Assembly: GCA_937864935.1 (NCBI GenBank)
Contig: CALMDN010000259.1
Coordinates: 1-7,144 of the forward strand
DNA: 7,144 nucleotides
Direction of reading: 5' to 3'
Source: an uncultured Bacteroidales bacterium
GTDB lineage: Bacteria; Bacteroidota; Bacteroidia; Bacteroidales; Lentimicrobiaceae
The notes beneath the pieces were generated by a model. It had not been told where the DNA came from, did no database searches, and saw only the letters and a program-made list of their open reading frames with translations. Below, in pieces: positions 1 to 5,953 of the stretch. Both the position numbers and the translations under genes were made by a program. Each line of letters starts with the position of its first letter. The stretch's first letter is position 1.

Positions 1-926
1 AAGGTGAACGGATCCACTTCCAGCTTGCCGCTGCCCAGAATCGCCTTGCTGAAGCCAAGTTTCCGGAAATAATCCCTTATACCGAGCACCAGGGCATCGT
101 GCACCTTTCCGATGTCCTGAATGTTTTCAGGCACCACAATTTCCGGTGCAGGGGCTGCTTCCAGCCAGGTTGCTTCAACCTCCACCAGCCTCAGTTCTTC
201 CTTGAAAAATCCGAGTGTTTCACGCACATTGCCTCCGGCATCGCACACCATCGAACCGCCATCAAAAATCAGCTCTGTCTGCGCCCCGATGTGGTTTACA
301 TAGACCACCGGCAGGCGGTATCTGAGGGCATTTTCGCGTAACACCTGCCTGCGGTACAAATCCTGATGAGCGTTGAAAGGAGACGCCGCAATGTTGATGA
401 TGATAGTTGGTTGCTGCAGTGCCAGTCCGTCAAGCGGGAACTGACGGTAAAGCGGTGATTCTCCGGTATTCCAGATATCCTCACAGATGGTCACCGCCAG
501 CCGCTCTCCTTTGAAAACTACGACCTGATTTTCAGTGGCCGGCTCAAAATAGCGGTACTCGTCGAAAACATCGTAATTGGGAAGCAGACTCTTGCTCACC
601 ACCTGCCTTACCTCTCCTTCGTTCAGGAACCAGGCTGAGTTAAACAGGGGTTTTCCACGGCCGGTAGTGTTTCGTGATGGATTACCGACGATGGCAGCGA
701 TGCCCTGGCAATGCCCGGCGATCTCCCGGGCAGCCTCTTCCGACTTTTGAATGAAATCATCAAATTCAAGAAAGTCGCGGGGAGGATAGCCTGTGATGGC
801 CAGCTCGGCAAAAACCACCAGATCGGCACCGTTTTGTTTAGCCTGGCCGATGGCCTGAATGATTTTATTGCTGTTGCCGGTAAAATCGCCGGTATGGTAA
901 TTGAGTTGAGCCAGTGCAATCTTCAT
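1..926 (-). CDS. nadE: Glutamine-dependent NAD(+) synthetase, N-terminal part (cut by window edge)
   Basis: The enzyme amidates nicotinic acid adenine dinucleotide to NAD in the cytoplasm, using ammonia released from glutamine by its own N-terminal nitrilase-fold domain. The 308 visible codons begin MKIALAQLNYHTGDFTGN and carry the glutaminase triad: Glu41 in VVFAELAITGYPPRDF, Lys112 in SKSLLPNYDVFDEYRYF, and Cys148 in VTICEDIW. A linker and the start of the synthetase domain follow (DYFRKLGFSKAILG, ending near residue 298). The family normally continues LSGGIDS, the ATP-binding PP-loop; here the last ten codons instead read SGKLEVDPFT, so the motif is absent (see findings). The start at 926 fits the family N-terminus exactly. 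It lies 25 bp downstream of the stop of the preceding minus-strand gene, so cotranscription is likely. The identity is sure; the state of the C-terminal half cannot be judged. Confidence 0.95.
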   Translation of the reverse strand, partial: MKIALAQLNYHTGDFTGNSNKIIQAIGQAKQNGADLVVFAELAITGYPPRDFLEFDDFIQKSEEAAREIAGHCQGIAAIVGNPSRNTTGRGKPLFNSAWFLNEGEVRQVVSKSLLPNYDVFDEYRYFEPATENQVVVFKGERLAVTICEDIWNTGESPLYRQFPLDGLALQQPTIIINIAASPFNAHQDLYRRQVLRENALRYRLPVVYVNHIGAQTELIFDGGSMVCDAGGNVRETLGFFKEELRLVEVEATWLEAAPAPEIVVPENIQDIGKVHDALVLGIRDYFRKLGFSKAILGSGKLEVDPFT

Positions 927-951
927 CGGACAAAGATTCAGATAAAACAGA

Positions 952-1644
952 TCAGAACATGATGGCAATGGAGAGCTCCACCGAATTGGGCACACCGTGA
1001 TGTTCAAGTGAGGAATTTACGCTGTTGTCGCCCTTCAGCACATTGGTGAAGCCATTGTTGAAATTGATTCCTGCAACCAGAGAAGTAGAATTGTCGAAGG
1101 GATACTCCACCCCGGCCCCCACGATCAGCGAGGCCCTGAAAAGCCTCGTCTGACTGTCAATCAATCTGAAATCAGTGGTTTGTTCCGGTTTACCGGATTC
1201 AGTAAAGACATCCTCTGCTTTGGAATTTAGTCTTACCCCTCCACCCAGACCAATCTGGCCAAAATAGCGTAACCCATTGATCTCATTGGTTTTCATCTTG
1301 ATCAGGGCTGGTATTTCCAGAACCTTGAGACGGTATTTCCGGGTGAGCAATCCGGCATTTTGTACCCCCATCATGGGATAGCTGAGTTTGCCATTCAGAA
1401 AATCGAAACTGAAACCGGTAGCAAAAGCATAATTTTCAGCAAAATAAAATTCTGTAACCAATCCCCAGGCAAAACAGGGCACCACCCCTTCTGTATTGTA
1501 ATTCTCCTGGTCGCTTTTGAACCAGCCAATCCCGGGAGCGGCCCTGAAGCCCAGAGATATGCTTTTGTACTGGGCCTGTGCGCTGTAAAAGCCAGAGAAT
1601 GCAAGCAGAAGTATCAGCAGAATTCCGGCGGTTTTCGTTTTCAT
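952..1644 (-). CDS. Outer-membrane beta-barrel protein, PorT-like family
   Basis: This 230-residue protein has a clear signal peptide (MKTKTAGILLILLLAFSGFYSAQA, predicted cut after Ala24) and then alternating amphipathic strands, for example FAWGLVTEFYFAENYAFATGF, LRYFGQIGLGGGVRL and LFRASLIVGAGVEYPF. It ends in a strand with terminal Phe (SVELSIAIMF), a typical barrel C-terminus. The segment KYRLKVLEIPALIKMKT resembles the LEIPLLLK-type signature of the Bacteroidetes outer-membrane barrel family that databases often label PorT family. That label does not mean it is the type IX secretion protein PorT: I do not see the usual PorT neighbour ubiE, and the function is unknown. It sits 25 bp upstream of nadE on the same strand and is probably the first gene of a two-gene transcript. 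A candidate promoter lies about 70 bp upstream. Confidence 0.85.
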   Translation of the reverse strand: MKTKTAGILLILLLAFSGFYSAQAQYKSISLGFRAAPGIGWFKSDQENYNTEGVVPCFAWGLVTEFYFAENYAFATGFSFDFLNGKLSYPMMGVQNAGLLTRKYRLKVLEIPALIKMKTNEINGLRYFGQIGLGGGVRLNSKAEDVFTESGKPEQTTDFRLIDSQTRLFRASLIVGAGVEYPFDNSTSLVAGINFNNGFTNVLKGDNSVNSSLEHHGVPNSVELSIAIMF

Positions 1645-1712
1645 AGTCAGGGGTTATTAAAACTGTTTTCAGGAACTGGTTGATCAAAAGAGCCCGGCTG
1701 CTTAAGCCAATG

Positions 1713-1720
1713 CGAAAGTA
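1713..1720 (-). promoter_or_regulatory. Candidate Bacteroidetes -7 element for the barrel gene-nadE transcript
   Basis: On the minus strand the sequence reads TTTTTTGTACTTTCGCA. TACTTTCG is one substitution away from the Bacteroidetes -7 consensus TAnnTTTG and has a T-rich upstream flank. It lies about 70 bp before the start codon at 1644. I see no good -33 TTTG at the right spacing, so the call is tentative. Confidence 0.4.
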
Positions 1721-1782
1721 CAAAAAACGATGCTTCCCCCGGGTTGATGAAACAAATTCAACATATTTCCGTTTTTACACAT

Positions 1783-1790
1783 TATCTTTG
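1783..1790 (+). promoter_or_regulatory. Bacteroidetes -7 promoter element (TATCTTTG)
   Basis: TATCTTTG is an exact match to TAnnTTTG and lies 24 bp before the ATG at 1815, preceded by a T-rich stretch. The -33 box is weak. The element also argues that the gene starts at 1815 rather than at the in-frame ATG at 1680, which would lie upstream of the promoter. Confidence 0.55.
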
Positions 1791-1814
1791 TCTAAACATC
1801 AAAACCAGCTTTCC

Positions 1815-2420
1815 ATGAAAAAACTAATTTTAATTGCGGTGGCTATGTTTGCAGGGGGTATTACCTATGCACAGCTGATTCCGGGATTTACCATCGGGCC
1901 CAAGGTCGGAGCTTCATTCTCAAAGTTTTCTACTGATATCGATGAACTGGAAGCCGAAATGAAAAACACCCTGCATTACGGCGTTTTTGCACGGATTGGC
2001 AAAAAGATTTATTTTCAGCCCGAGGTGCTGGTAAATACCCGTAAAGGCGAAATGCACAACAGCAACCTCGACCTGAAGGCCGGAACGGTAAAAGTGGGCT
2101 CACTCGATGTCCCCCTGCTGGTGGGCATTAAGCTGATCGATGCCAAGATTCTGAACATCAGGGCCATGGCAGGACCCTCCGTAAACAAGGTAATCAACAA
2201 AACCATCGAACTCGACGAAGGCTGGGATGACGACATTAACCTGACAGAAGACAACCTCCGCGACCTCAACTGGGGATTCCAGTTCGGTGCAGGGGTAGAT
2301 GTGCTGATGTTTGCTGTTGACCTGAGGTACGAAATCGGGCTCAACGACTTTTCGAAACTCGACAACTTTGACCTTAAAAACAACACCTTCACCCTGAGTG
2401 TAGGCTGGAAAATACTATAA
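1815..2420 (+). CDS. Outer-membrane beta-barrel protein, PorT-like family
   Basis: This 201-residue protein starts with a signal peptide (MKKLILIAVAMFAGGITYA, cut before Gln20), which fixes the start at 1815; an in-frame upstream extension to 1680 would bury the signal sequence. The mature part follows the usual pattern of the family: TIGPKVGASFSKF near the N-terminus, then FARIGKKIYFQPEVLVNTRKGE, then the conserved SLDVPLLVGIKL and IRAMAGPSVNKV. The closing strands are WGFQFGAGVDVLMFAVDLRYEIGLND and NTFTLSVGWKIL. An acidic loop (ELDEGWDDDINLTEDN, residues about 130-147) probably faces outside. The gene is divergent from the other barrel gene at 952-1644 but is not a close copy of it. It is monocistronic: its own promoter lies just upstream and a strong terminator just downstream. 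The specific role is unknown. Confidence 0.9.
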   Translation: MKKLILIAVAMFAGGITYAQLIPGFTIGPKVGASFSKFSTDIDELEAEMKNTLHYGVFARIGKKIYFQPEVLVNTRKGEMHNSNLDLKAGTVKVGSLDVPLLVGIKLIDAKILNIRAMAGPSVNKVINKTIELDEGWDDDINLTEDNLRDLNWGFQFGAGVDVLMFAVDLRYEIGLNDFSKLDNFDLKNNTFTLSVGWKIL

Positions 2421-2442
2421 AGACATTTTACAACGTTATGCT

Positions 2443-2479
2443 ACCCCTGATGTTACTGTCGGGGGTTTTTTGTTTTTTT
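2443..2479 (+). terminator. Intrinsic terminator of the barrel gene
   Basis: ACCCCTGA (2443-2450) and TCGGGGGT (2459-2466) pair over eight bases with one G-T wobble, around an 8-base loop. Tracts of six and seven T, separated by one G, follow. It begins 22 bp after the stop codon at 2420, a classic rho-independent terminator. Confidence 0.88.
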
Positions 2480-2513
2480 GCACCATTATTGTCCGGTTAA
2501 AGTATCAGAATCC

Positions 2514-2669
2514 TTGACACCAAAACCCCAGGCCACCAACCTGTCTGCCTGTGCTTACAGGCAGGCCTGTCTGCTTGACGCAGTCAGGCAGGCCTGTCTG
2601 CCTGTGCATACAGGCAGGAATCGCTCTAAATCAGATAAATAAATTGGTGATTTCGTGTGTTGGTGTCAA
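2514..2669. repeat. MITE/REP-like element with composite terminal inverted repeats and three tandem hairpins
   Basis: Each end carries the same two-box arrangement in opposite orientation: TTGACACCAA, ten variable bases, CACCAA. The left boxes are at 2514-2523 and 2534-2539; the right boxes, read on the minus strand, are at 2669-2660 and 2649-2644. Between them lie three head-to-tail palindromic units of 26, 27 and 26 bp (2540-2565, 2566-2592, 2593-2618) beginning CCTGTCTGC. Units 1 and 3 form CTGCCTGT-loop4-ACAGGCAG hairpins; unit 2 forms a nine-pair arm with one T-T mismatch. No coding capacity and no obvious target-site duplication. A related shorter copy lies at 4791-4840, so this is a dispersed element; mobilisation in trans, for example by a RAYT-type transposase, is inference. 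Confidence 0.75.
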
Positions 2670-2762
2670 AAAAAGAAAGTAAGGCACCTGTTTTGAATAA
2701 TGGCTGTAATCCAGTATTATCAATCAGTTCAAAGGAAATCAATTATTTTCCCCGGACACTAT

Positions 2763-2770
2763 TGTTTTTG
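2763..2770 (+). promoter_or_regulatory. Weak candidate -7 element for the gldB-like gene
   Basis: TGTTTTTG differs from TAnnTTTG at one fixed position and lies 40 bp before the ATG at 2811. No convincing -33 box is visible. It would place the transcription start between the repeat element and the lipoprotein gene. Confidence 0.3.
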
Positions 2771-2810
2771 CACAAAGAAACCAACCATAAACATTCCCAG
2801 ATCTGCCCCG

Positions 2811-3821
2811 ATGAACCCAATCAGAAAATCCCTGCTTCTTGCAACTAGCCTGCTGGTGCTCGCCGGATGCACTCAGCGGCCCGCCACCAGCGATGGAAAC
2901 GCACCTTCAGCTACCGCGGACGGCGAAAACAAACCCCTTCGCATCAAACGCTATGAAAAAGCCCTGTTCAATCTGAAGCAGCAGGATTTCGCTTCGGGAC
3001 TCAGAACCCTGGCCACGGACTACCAGGTATTCCTTGGCCGGAATTACACCTCCCCCGAAGCACTGGAACAGCTTTCGGCATTTGTAGGTGATGCACAGAA
3101 TCAGGAGATCTACCGCGAATGCATGACACTGTATCCCGACCTCTCAGCCATGGAAAGTGAATTCAGCAACGCCTTCAGCCGCATCAGCGAAGCGGTGCCC
3201 GGTTTCCGGGCTCCGGCGGTTTACACTTATGTGAGTGGGTTTGACTTTGCCTACCCGGTGAAATATGCCGATTCAGCCCTCATCATCGCCCTCGATATGT
3301 ACCTCGGCAGCGACTACAAAGGCTATCCGGCACTAGGAATCCCCAATTACATCTCCCAGCGGCTGACGCCTGACCATATCCTTCCCGATTGCCTGAAAGA
3401 AATGGCTTATCCGTATCTGAAAGGCAACCAGGCGCCTACCCTGCTCGATGCCATGACGGAAGAGGGAAAAATCCTCTGGTTCGCCGGATTGATGCTTCCC
3501 GAAACCAAAGAAAACCTCATCATCGGCTATTCGGCTCCACAACTGAAATGGTGCGAAGACAATGAATACAACATCTGGAGTTTTCTGATTGAAAATGAGC
3601 TGCTCTATTCGAAAGATGCCCGTTCGATGAGTATGTTTATGAGCGACGGTCCGTTTACCGCCTCCTTCTCACAGGAATCGCCGGCACGTACCGGGGCCTG
3701 GGTTGGCTGGCAGATTGTAAAAGCTTATGCAGAAAAGTCAGGGAAAGGTGTGGCAGAAATTATGGCCATGACCGATTCACAGGAAATACTTGAGCAATCG
3801 GGTTATAAACCCAGGAAATAG
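2811..3821 (+). CDS. GldB-like lipoprotein
   Basis: This 336-residue protein begins with a lipoprotein signal (MNPIRKSLLLATSLLVLAGC); the LAGC lipobox makes Cys20 the likely lipidated residue. That fixes the start at 2811 rather than the in-frame ATG at 2700. A polar linker (about 21-40) precedes a globular domain. Features resembling the gliding-motility lipoprotein GldB family are IIALDMYLGSDYKGYPALGI (158-177), the ISQRLTPDHILPDCLKEMA stretch (181-199), an EEGKILWF segment (217-224) and the near-C-terminal FSQESPARTGAWVGWQIVKAY (286-306). In gliding Flavobacteriia GldB is needed for motility, but homologues also occur in many non-gliding Bacteroidetes, so motility cannot be inferred from this gene alone. 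Likely membrane-anchored and facing the periplasm. It is transcribed alone and converges on the DUF1289 gene. Confidence 0.82.
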   Translation: MNPIRKSLLLATSLLVLAGCTQRPATSDGNAPSATADGENKPLRIKRYEKALFNLKQQDFASGLRTLATDYQVFLGRNYTSPEALEQLSAFVGDAQNQEIYRECMTLYPDLSAMESEFSNAFSRISEAVPGFRAPAVYTYVSGFDFAYPVKYADSALIIALDMYLGSDYKGYPALGIPNYISQRLTPDHILPDCLKEMAYPYLKGNQAPTLLDAMTEEGKILWFAGLMLPETKENLIIGYSAPQLKWCEDNEYNIWSFLIENELLYSKDARSMSMFMSDGPFTASFSQESPARTGAWVGWQIVKAYAEKSGKGVAEIMAMTDSQEILEQSGYKPRK

Positions 3822-3822
3822 A

Positions 3823-4068
3823 TCAGAGTTTCAGGTCGCGCAATTGCATGCGCAGGTGGGCCTTTCTGAGCACCTCAGCACGCTCCTGGCCGTTCATAAT
3901 CTGCCAGTTGGCGATCTCATCAAGCATTCTGAAACAGCCCACACACATCCCGTCCTCATCGAGGCGGCACACCTTTCTGCAGGGTGATTCGGTGTGATGC
4001 TGATTTTTGCTGTTTTCCGGATTCATTTTCATTGGTGCATTAAACCTGCGATGCTTTGATTTGTTCAT
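3823..4068 (-). CDS. DUF1289 family small cysteine-cluster protein
   Basis: An 81-residue protein with the DUF1289 signature SPCRKVCRLDEDGMCVGCFR, in which Cys30, Cys34, Cys42 and Cys45 (C-x3-C-x7-C-x2-C) are arranged as a probable metal or Fe-S ligand set. The following MLDEIANWQIMNGQERAEVL is the conserved helical tail. Function in this family is unknown; it is soluble and probably cytoplasmic. The start is uncertain: Met1 (4068), Met13 (4032) and Met15 (4026) are all possible, and family proteins often begin only shortly before the first Cys, so the basic N-terminal stretch may not be translated. Its stop codon is one base from the stop of the convergent GldB-like gene. Confidence 0.82.
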   Translation of the reverse strand: MNKSKHRRFNAPMKMNPENSKNQHHTESPCRKVCRLDEDGMCVGCFRMLDEIANWQIMNGQERAEVLRKAHLRMQLRDLKL

Positions 4069-4195
4069 TCCCGGGTTTCGTTTGTTCTCCAGTCAGGGTA
4101 CCCGTATTTCTTACCGGTTGCCAAAATCCTTCAGAATACCCTGCCCACTCCGGGGACTTGGATATTAACAATTGTCAGCGCTTAAAGGTTTCGGC

Positions 4196-4567
4196 TTATT
4201 TGCCCTTTTTACGTTTAGCGGCGGCTTTTTCATCGTTCTCCCACACCCTGAATTCCACCATACGGGCAATCAGGTCAGCAGGCAGGGGTTGATCATGCGG
4301 AAACTGTACCGAGCCCTTTCCCTGTTTGTATTGCGAAAGCTCAGCGGCAAACTCTGCATGCCCGCTGGGGGTGGCATAAAAACCTATGTGGTTGGTGAAA
4401 GCGGCAAAATAGACCAGGGGTCTGCCATGCGTTTTAAATGCCGGCATCCCGTAATTCATGCTTTCATCTGCCCCGGGAGCCTTTTCCCTGACAATGCTGT
4501 AAACCGTTTTCAGCCGCTCCTGAACCTCCCCGGTAAAGGAACCGATGTACATTTCTATCTCATTCAT
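4196..4567 (-). CDS. DUF1801 / YdhG-type protein
   Basis: A 123-residue protein matching the DUF1801 (YdhG-like) family along its whole length. It has an N-terminal helix IEMYIGSFTGEVQERLKTVY, the conserved ESMNYGMPAFKTHGRPLVYF (residues 35-54), NHIGFYATPSG (59-69) and the signature LSQYKQGKGSVQFPHDQPLP (77-96), then RMVEFRVWEN. Members share a fold related to the bacterial frataxin-like protein Fra and are sometimes annotated as iron chaperones; an actual role in iron handling here is not shown by the sequence. The start at 4567 (MNEIEMYIG) matches the family; the reading frame stays open to 4732, but the extra residues do not look like family sequence. The tail is strongly basic (AAAKRKKGK). 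The DUF1289 gene lies 127 bp downstream on the same strand. Confidence 0.88.
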   Translation of the reverse strand: MNEIEMYIGSFTGEVQERLKTVYSIVREKAPGADESMNYGMPAFKTHGRPLVYFAAFTNHIGFYATPSGHAEFAAELSQYKQGKGSVQFPHDQPLPADLIARMVEFRVWENDEKAAAKRKKGK

Positions 4568-4611
4568 GAATGATAATTTCAGTGATCCAACCCATGAGCA
4601 ATGATTAAACG

Positions 4612-4619
4612 GAAACCTA
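4612..4619 (-). promoter_or_regulatory. Tentative -7 element for the DUF1801 gene
   Basis: On the minus strand TAGGTTTC matches TAnnTTTG except at the final base and lies 44 bp before the start codon at 4567. There is no clear -33 box, so this is weak. Confidence 0.22.
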
Positions 4620-4790
4620 TGGCCTGAATATTCTTTCGGTTTGCCCGGTTGCCCGGCCAACCGGTGAAAAATTCCGCTTTCTTCCGTATCATACAACAAC
4701 CAAAACAGCCAATCTGTTGAACCGGACAGCAAATGTGCAGAAAATCTTCCTTTTCCTTACATTTCAGAGTACACTCCGAAAATTGATTTT

Positions 4791-4840
4791 TTGACACCAG
4801 AGCACCAACCTGTCTGCCTGTATGCGAAGCAGACAGGTGC
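4791..4840. repeat. Short second copy of the REP/MITE-like element
   Basis: The boxes TTGACACCA (4791-4799) and CACCAA (4803-4808) occur in the same order as in the 2514-2669 element, but only a few bases apart. They are followed by CCTGTCTGCCTGT, as in the first copy. The hairpin CCTGTCTGC (4809-4817) / GCAGACAGG (4829-4837) is a perfect nine-pair arm with an 11-base loop. Only one hairpin unit is present and no clear opposite terminal repeat is seen, so it is either a solo unit or a truncated derivative. It lies about 60 bp beyond the 3' end of the minus-strand barrel gene. Confidence 0.72.
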
Positions 4841-4897
4841 GGGGAAAAGTTTTACCGAACTACAAAGCTGTAACAGGGAATTAATGATGGAATAGAT

Positions 4898-5464
4898 TTA
4901 CTTCCCCAGCTTTACCGAGATGCCGAGGTTGATCTGCAGTTCGCGGTACCGTGGTTTCAGGAGGTCTGTACCGGCAGAAATGTTGAAACTGACCTTGTCG
5001 TTCATCCAATAACTCAACCCGAGGGCAGGGCGGATAAAGGCGTCTGCACTGCTGTAGGTTGAGCCGCTTTCGCCCGAAAATTTTGAGAAATTCATGGAGT
5101 ACTCAACCCCTGCACTCAGCTCAGCATAAGGCATCAGCCTGCCCTTACCGAAATACTTCCTCACCACCGGGCCAAACTGAAGATGAAGGTCATGCGTTCT
5201 GAGGTCAACCTCCGGCTGAAAATCCTTCCGCCAGATCATGGTATGGTCGATACCCAGCACCATGCCCAGCGCAACATTGTGCTTGAGCATTTTCAGCAGT
5301 TCGGGCTTTATTTGCAGGTTGTGAAACCTGTAACTGTCTGATTTAACACCTGCGGCAGAGAAACTTCCGTTCAGCGAGGCAATCCAGTCGCCTTTTCCGG
5401 GCTGGGCAAACAGTGGTCCGGCACAGAGGGCAGCTGCCAGCAACAACATCACTGACTTTTTCAT
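4898..5464 (-). CDS. Outer-membrane beta-barrel protein
   Basis: A 188-residue protein with a signal peptide (MKKSVMLLLAAALCAGPLFA, cut before Gln21; the internal Cys14 is not in a proper lipobox). The mature part begins GDWIASLNGSFSAAG and alternates short beta strands: NVALGMVLGIDHTMIW, LHLQFGPVVRKYFGKGRLMPYAELSAGVEYSM, AFIRPALGLSYWMNDKVSFNISAGTDLL and LQINLGISVKLGK. The pattern fits a small barrel, perhaps eight strands, of the generic Bacteroidetes outer-membrane type, distinct from the two PorT-like barrels nearby. Specific function is not recognisable. A good -7 element lies about 40 bp upstream. Its start codon faces the long non-coding stretch 5465-5953. Confidence 0.82.
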   Translation of the reverse strand: MKKSVMLLLAAALCAGPLFAQPGKGDWIASLNGSFSAAGVKSDSYRFHNLQIKPELLKMLKHNVALGMVLGIDHTMIWRKDFQPEVDLRTHDLHLQFGPVVRKYFGKGRLMPYAELSAGVEYSMNFSKFSGESGSTYSSADAFIRPALGLSYWMNDKVSFNISAGTDLLKPRYRELQINLGISVKLGK

Positions 5465-5953
5465 AAGGATGGGTTAAAGTGAATGAATCATGAATACCGG
5501 TCAAATGTATTCTACTATTGAGGTTCAGGCTGTTAAAGAACCACAATTTCAGCCAAAGAATGTTAAGGCAAGGGCAATGGCAACAGGTCTGCAGAAGGAT
5601 GGGACCCTGACATTCAGGCTGACAGGGAATTGAGCCTACCGGTTTTTGAGCAGGGTATCAAACAGGATGCTACGACCTGATCAGAGTCAGCGTAGATACT
5701 TAAGATCTCCGGTCTGGCGCACCAACTACTGCGAATGACAAGAATGAAAGGGGAATTCAACCCCGGCCACGAAGGTACAGCTCACTCTGCCTGTACTGCC
5801 GCGAAAAGTTTCGTTCTCCGGCTGTAGTTTCAGCTAAACAAATCCGCAACCTGGCTTGTTTCAGCAAATAGCAGAACCATAAAACCACAGCTTCGCTATC
5901 TGGCGTATATGCCAGAAATAAATCCTTTATTGATAACCATTGACGTAAAAAAC
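5465..5953. other. Long non-coding stretch with small inverted repeats
   Basis: No reading frame here has codon use, length or similarity suggesting a gene. It holds the minus-strand promoter near 5505 and several small inverted repeats: CCTGA/TCAGG (5606-5618), GGGG/CCCC (5750-5764), GTACAG/CTGTAC (5775-5780 and 5791-5796) flanked outside by CGGC/GCCG, CGAAA/TTTCG (5802-5813) and TCTGGC/GCCAGA (5899-5916). The stretch near 5691-5752 (GTAGATACTTAAGATCTCC, then GAATGACAAGAATGAAAGG) resembles a degenerate dispersed intergenic repeat. Whether it encodes a structured RNA cannot be told from one sequence. Confidence 0.4.
5502..5509 (-). promoter_or_regulatory. Bacteroidetes -7 promoter element (TACATTTG)
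   Basis: On the minus strand TACATTTG matches TAnnTTTG exactly and lies 37 bp before the start codon of the barrel gene at 5464. No clear TTTG is found about 20 bases further upstream, so the promoter would depend mainly on the -7 element. Confidence 0.52.

Noticed and set aside
623..919. Open frame of 98 codons on the minus strand inside nadE
   Set aside because: It is an out-of-frame shadow of nadE, whose own frame shows full family motifs across these bases.
952..1644. Calling this gene porT of the type IX secretion system
   Set aside because: Only general barrel-family features are visible; the usual porT neighbour ubiE is missing, and the database label PorT family covers many unrelated functions.
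1680..1814. N-terminal extension of the barrel gene to the ATG at 1680
   Set aside because: It would place a signal peptide 45 residues inside the protein and start translation upstream of the TATCTTTG promoter.
2540..2618. Repeated CCTGTCTGC units as a CRISPR array
   Set aside because: Units are directly adjacent with no unique spacers, are themselves palindromic, and no cas gene is nearby.
2540..2618. Palindromic units as integron attC sites or transcription terminators
   Set aside because: No cassette genes or integrase are seen, the units lack attC core sites, and no T tract follows the hairpins on either strand.
2700..2810. N-terminal extension of the GldB-like gene to the ATG at 2700
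   Set aside because: The lipoprotein signal starting at 2811 must be N-terminal; the extension lacks family-like sequence.
4172..4573. Plus-strand open frame opposite the DUF1801 gene
   Set aside because: It is antisense to a gene with full-length family similarity.
4568..4732. Extension of the DUF1801 protein upstream to 4732
   Set aside because: The extra 55 residues lack family similarity, and the family N-terminus fits the ATG at 4567.
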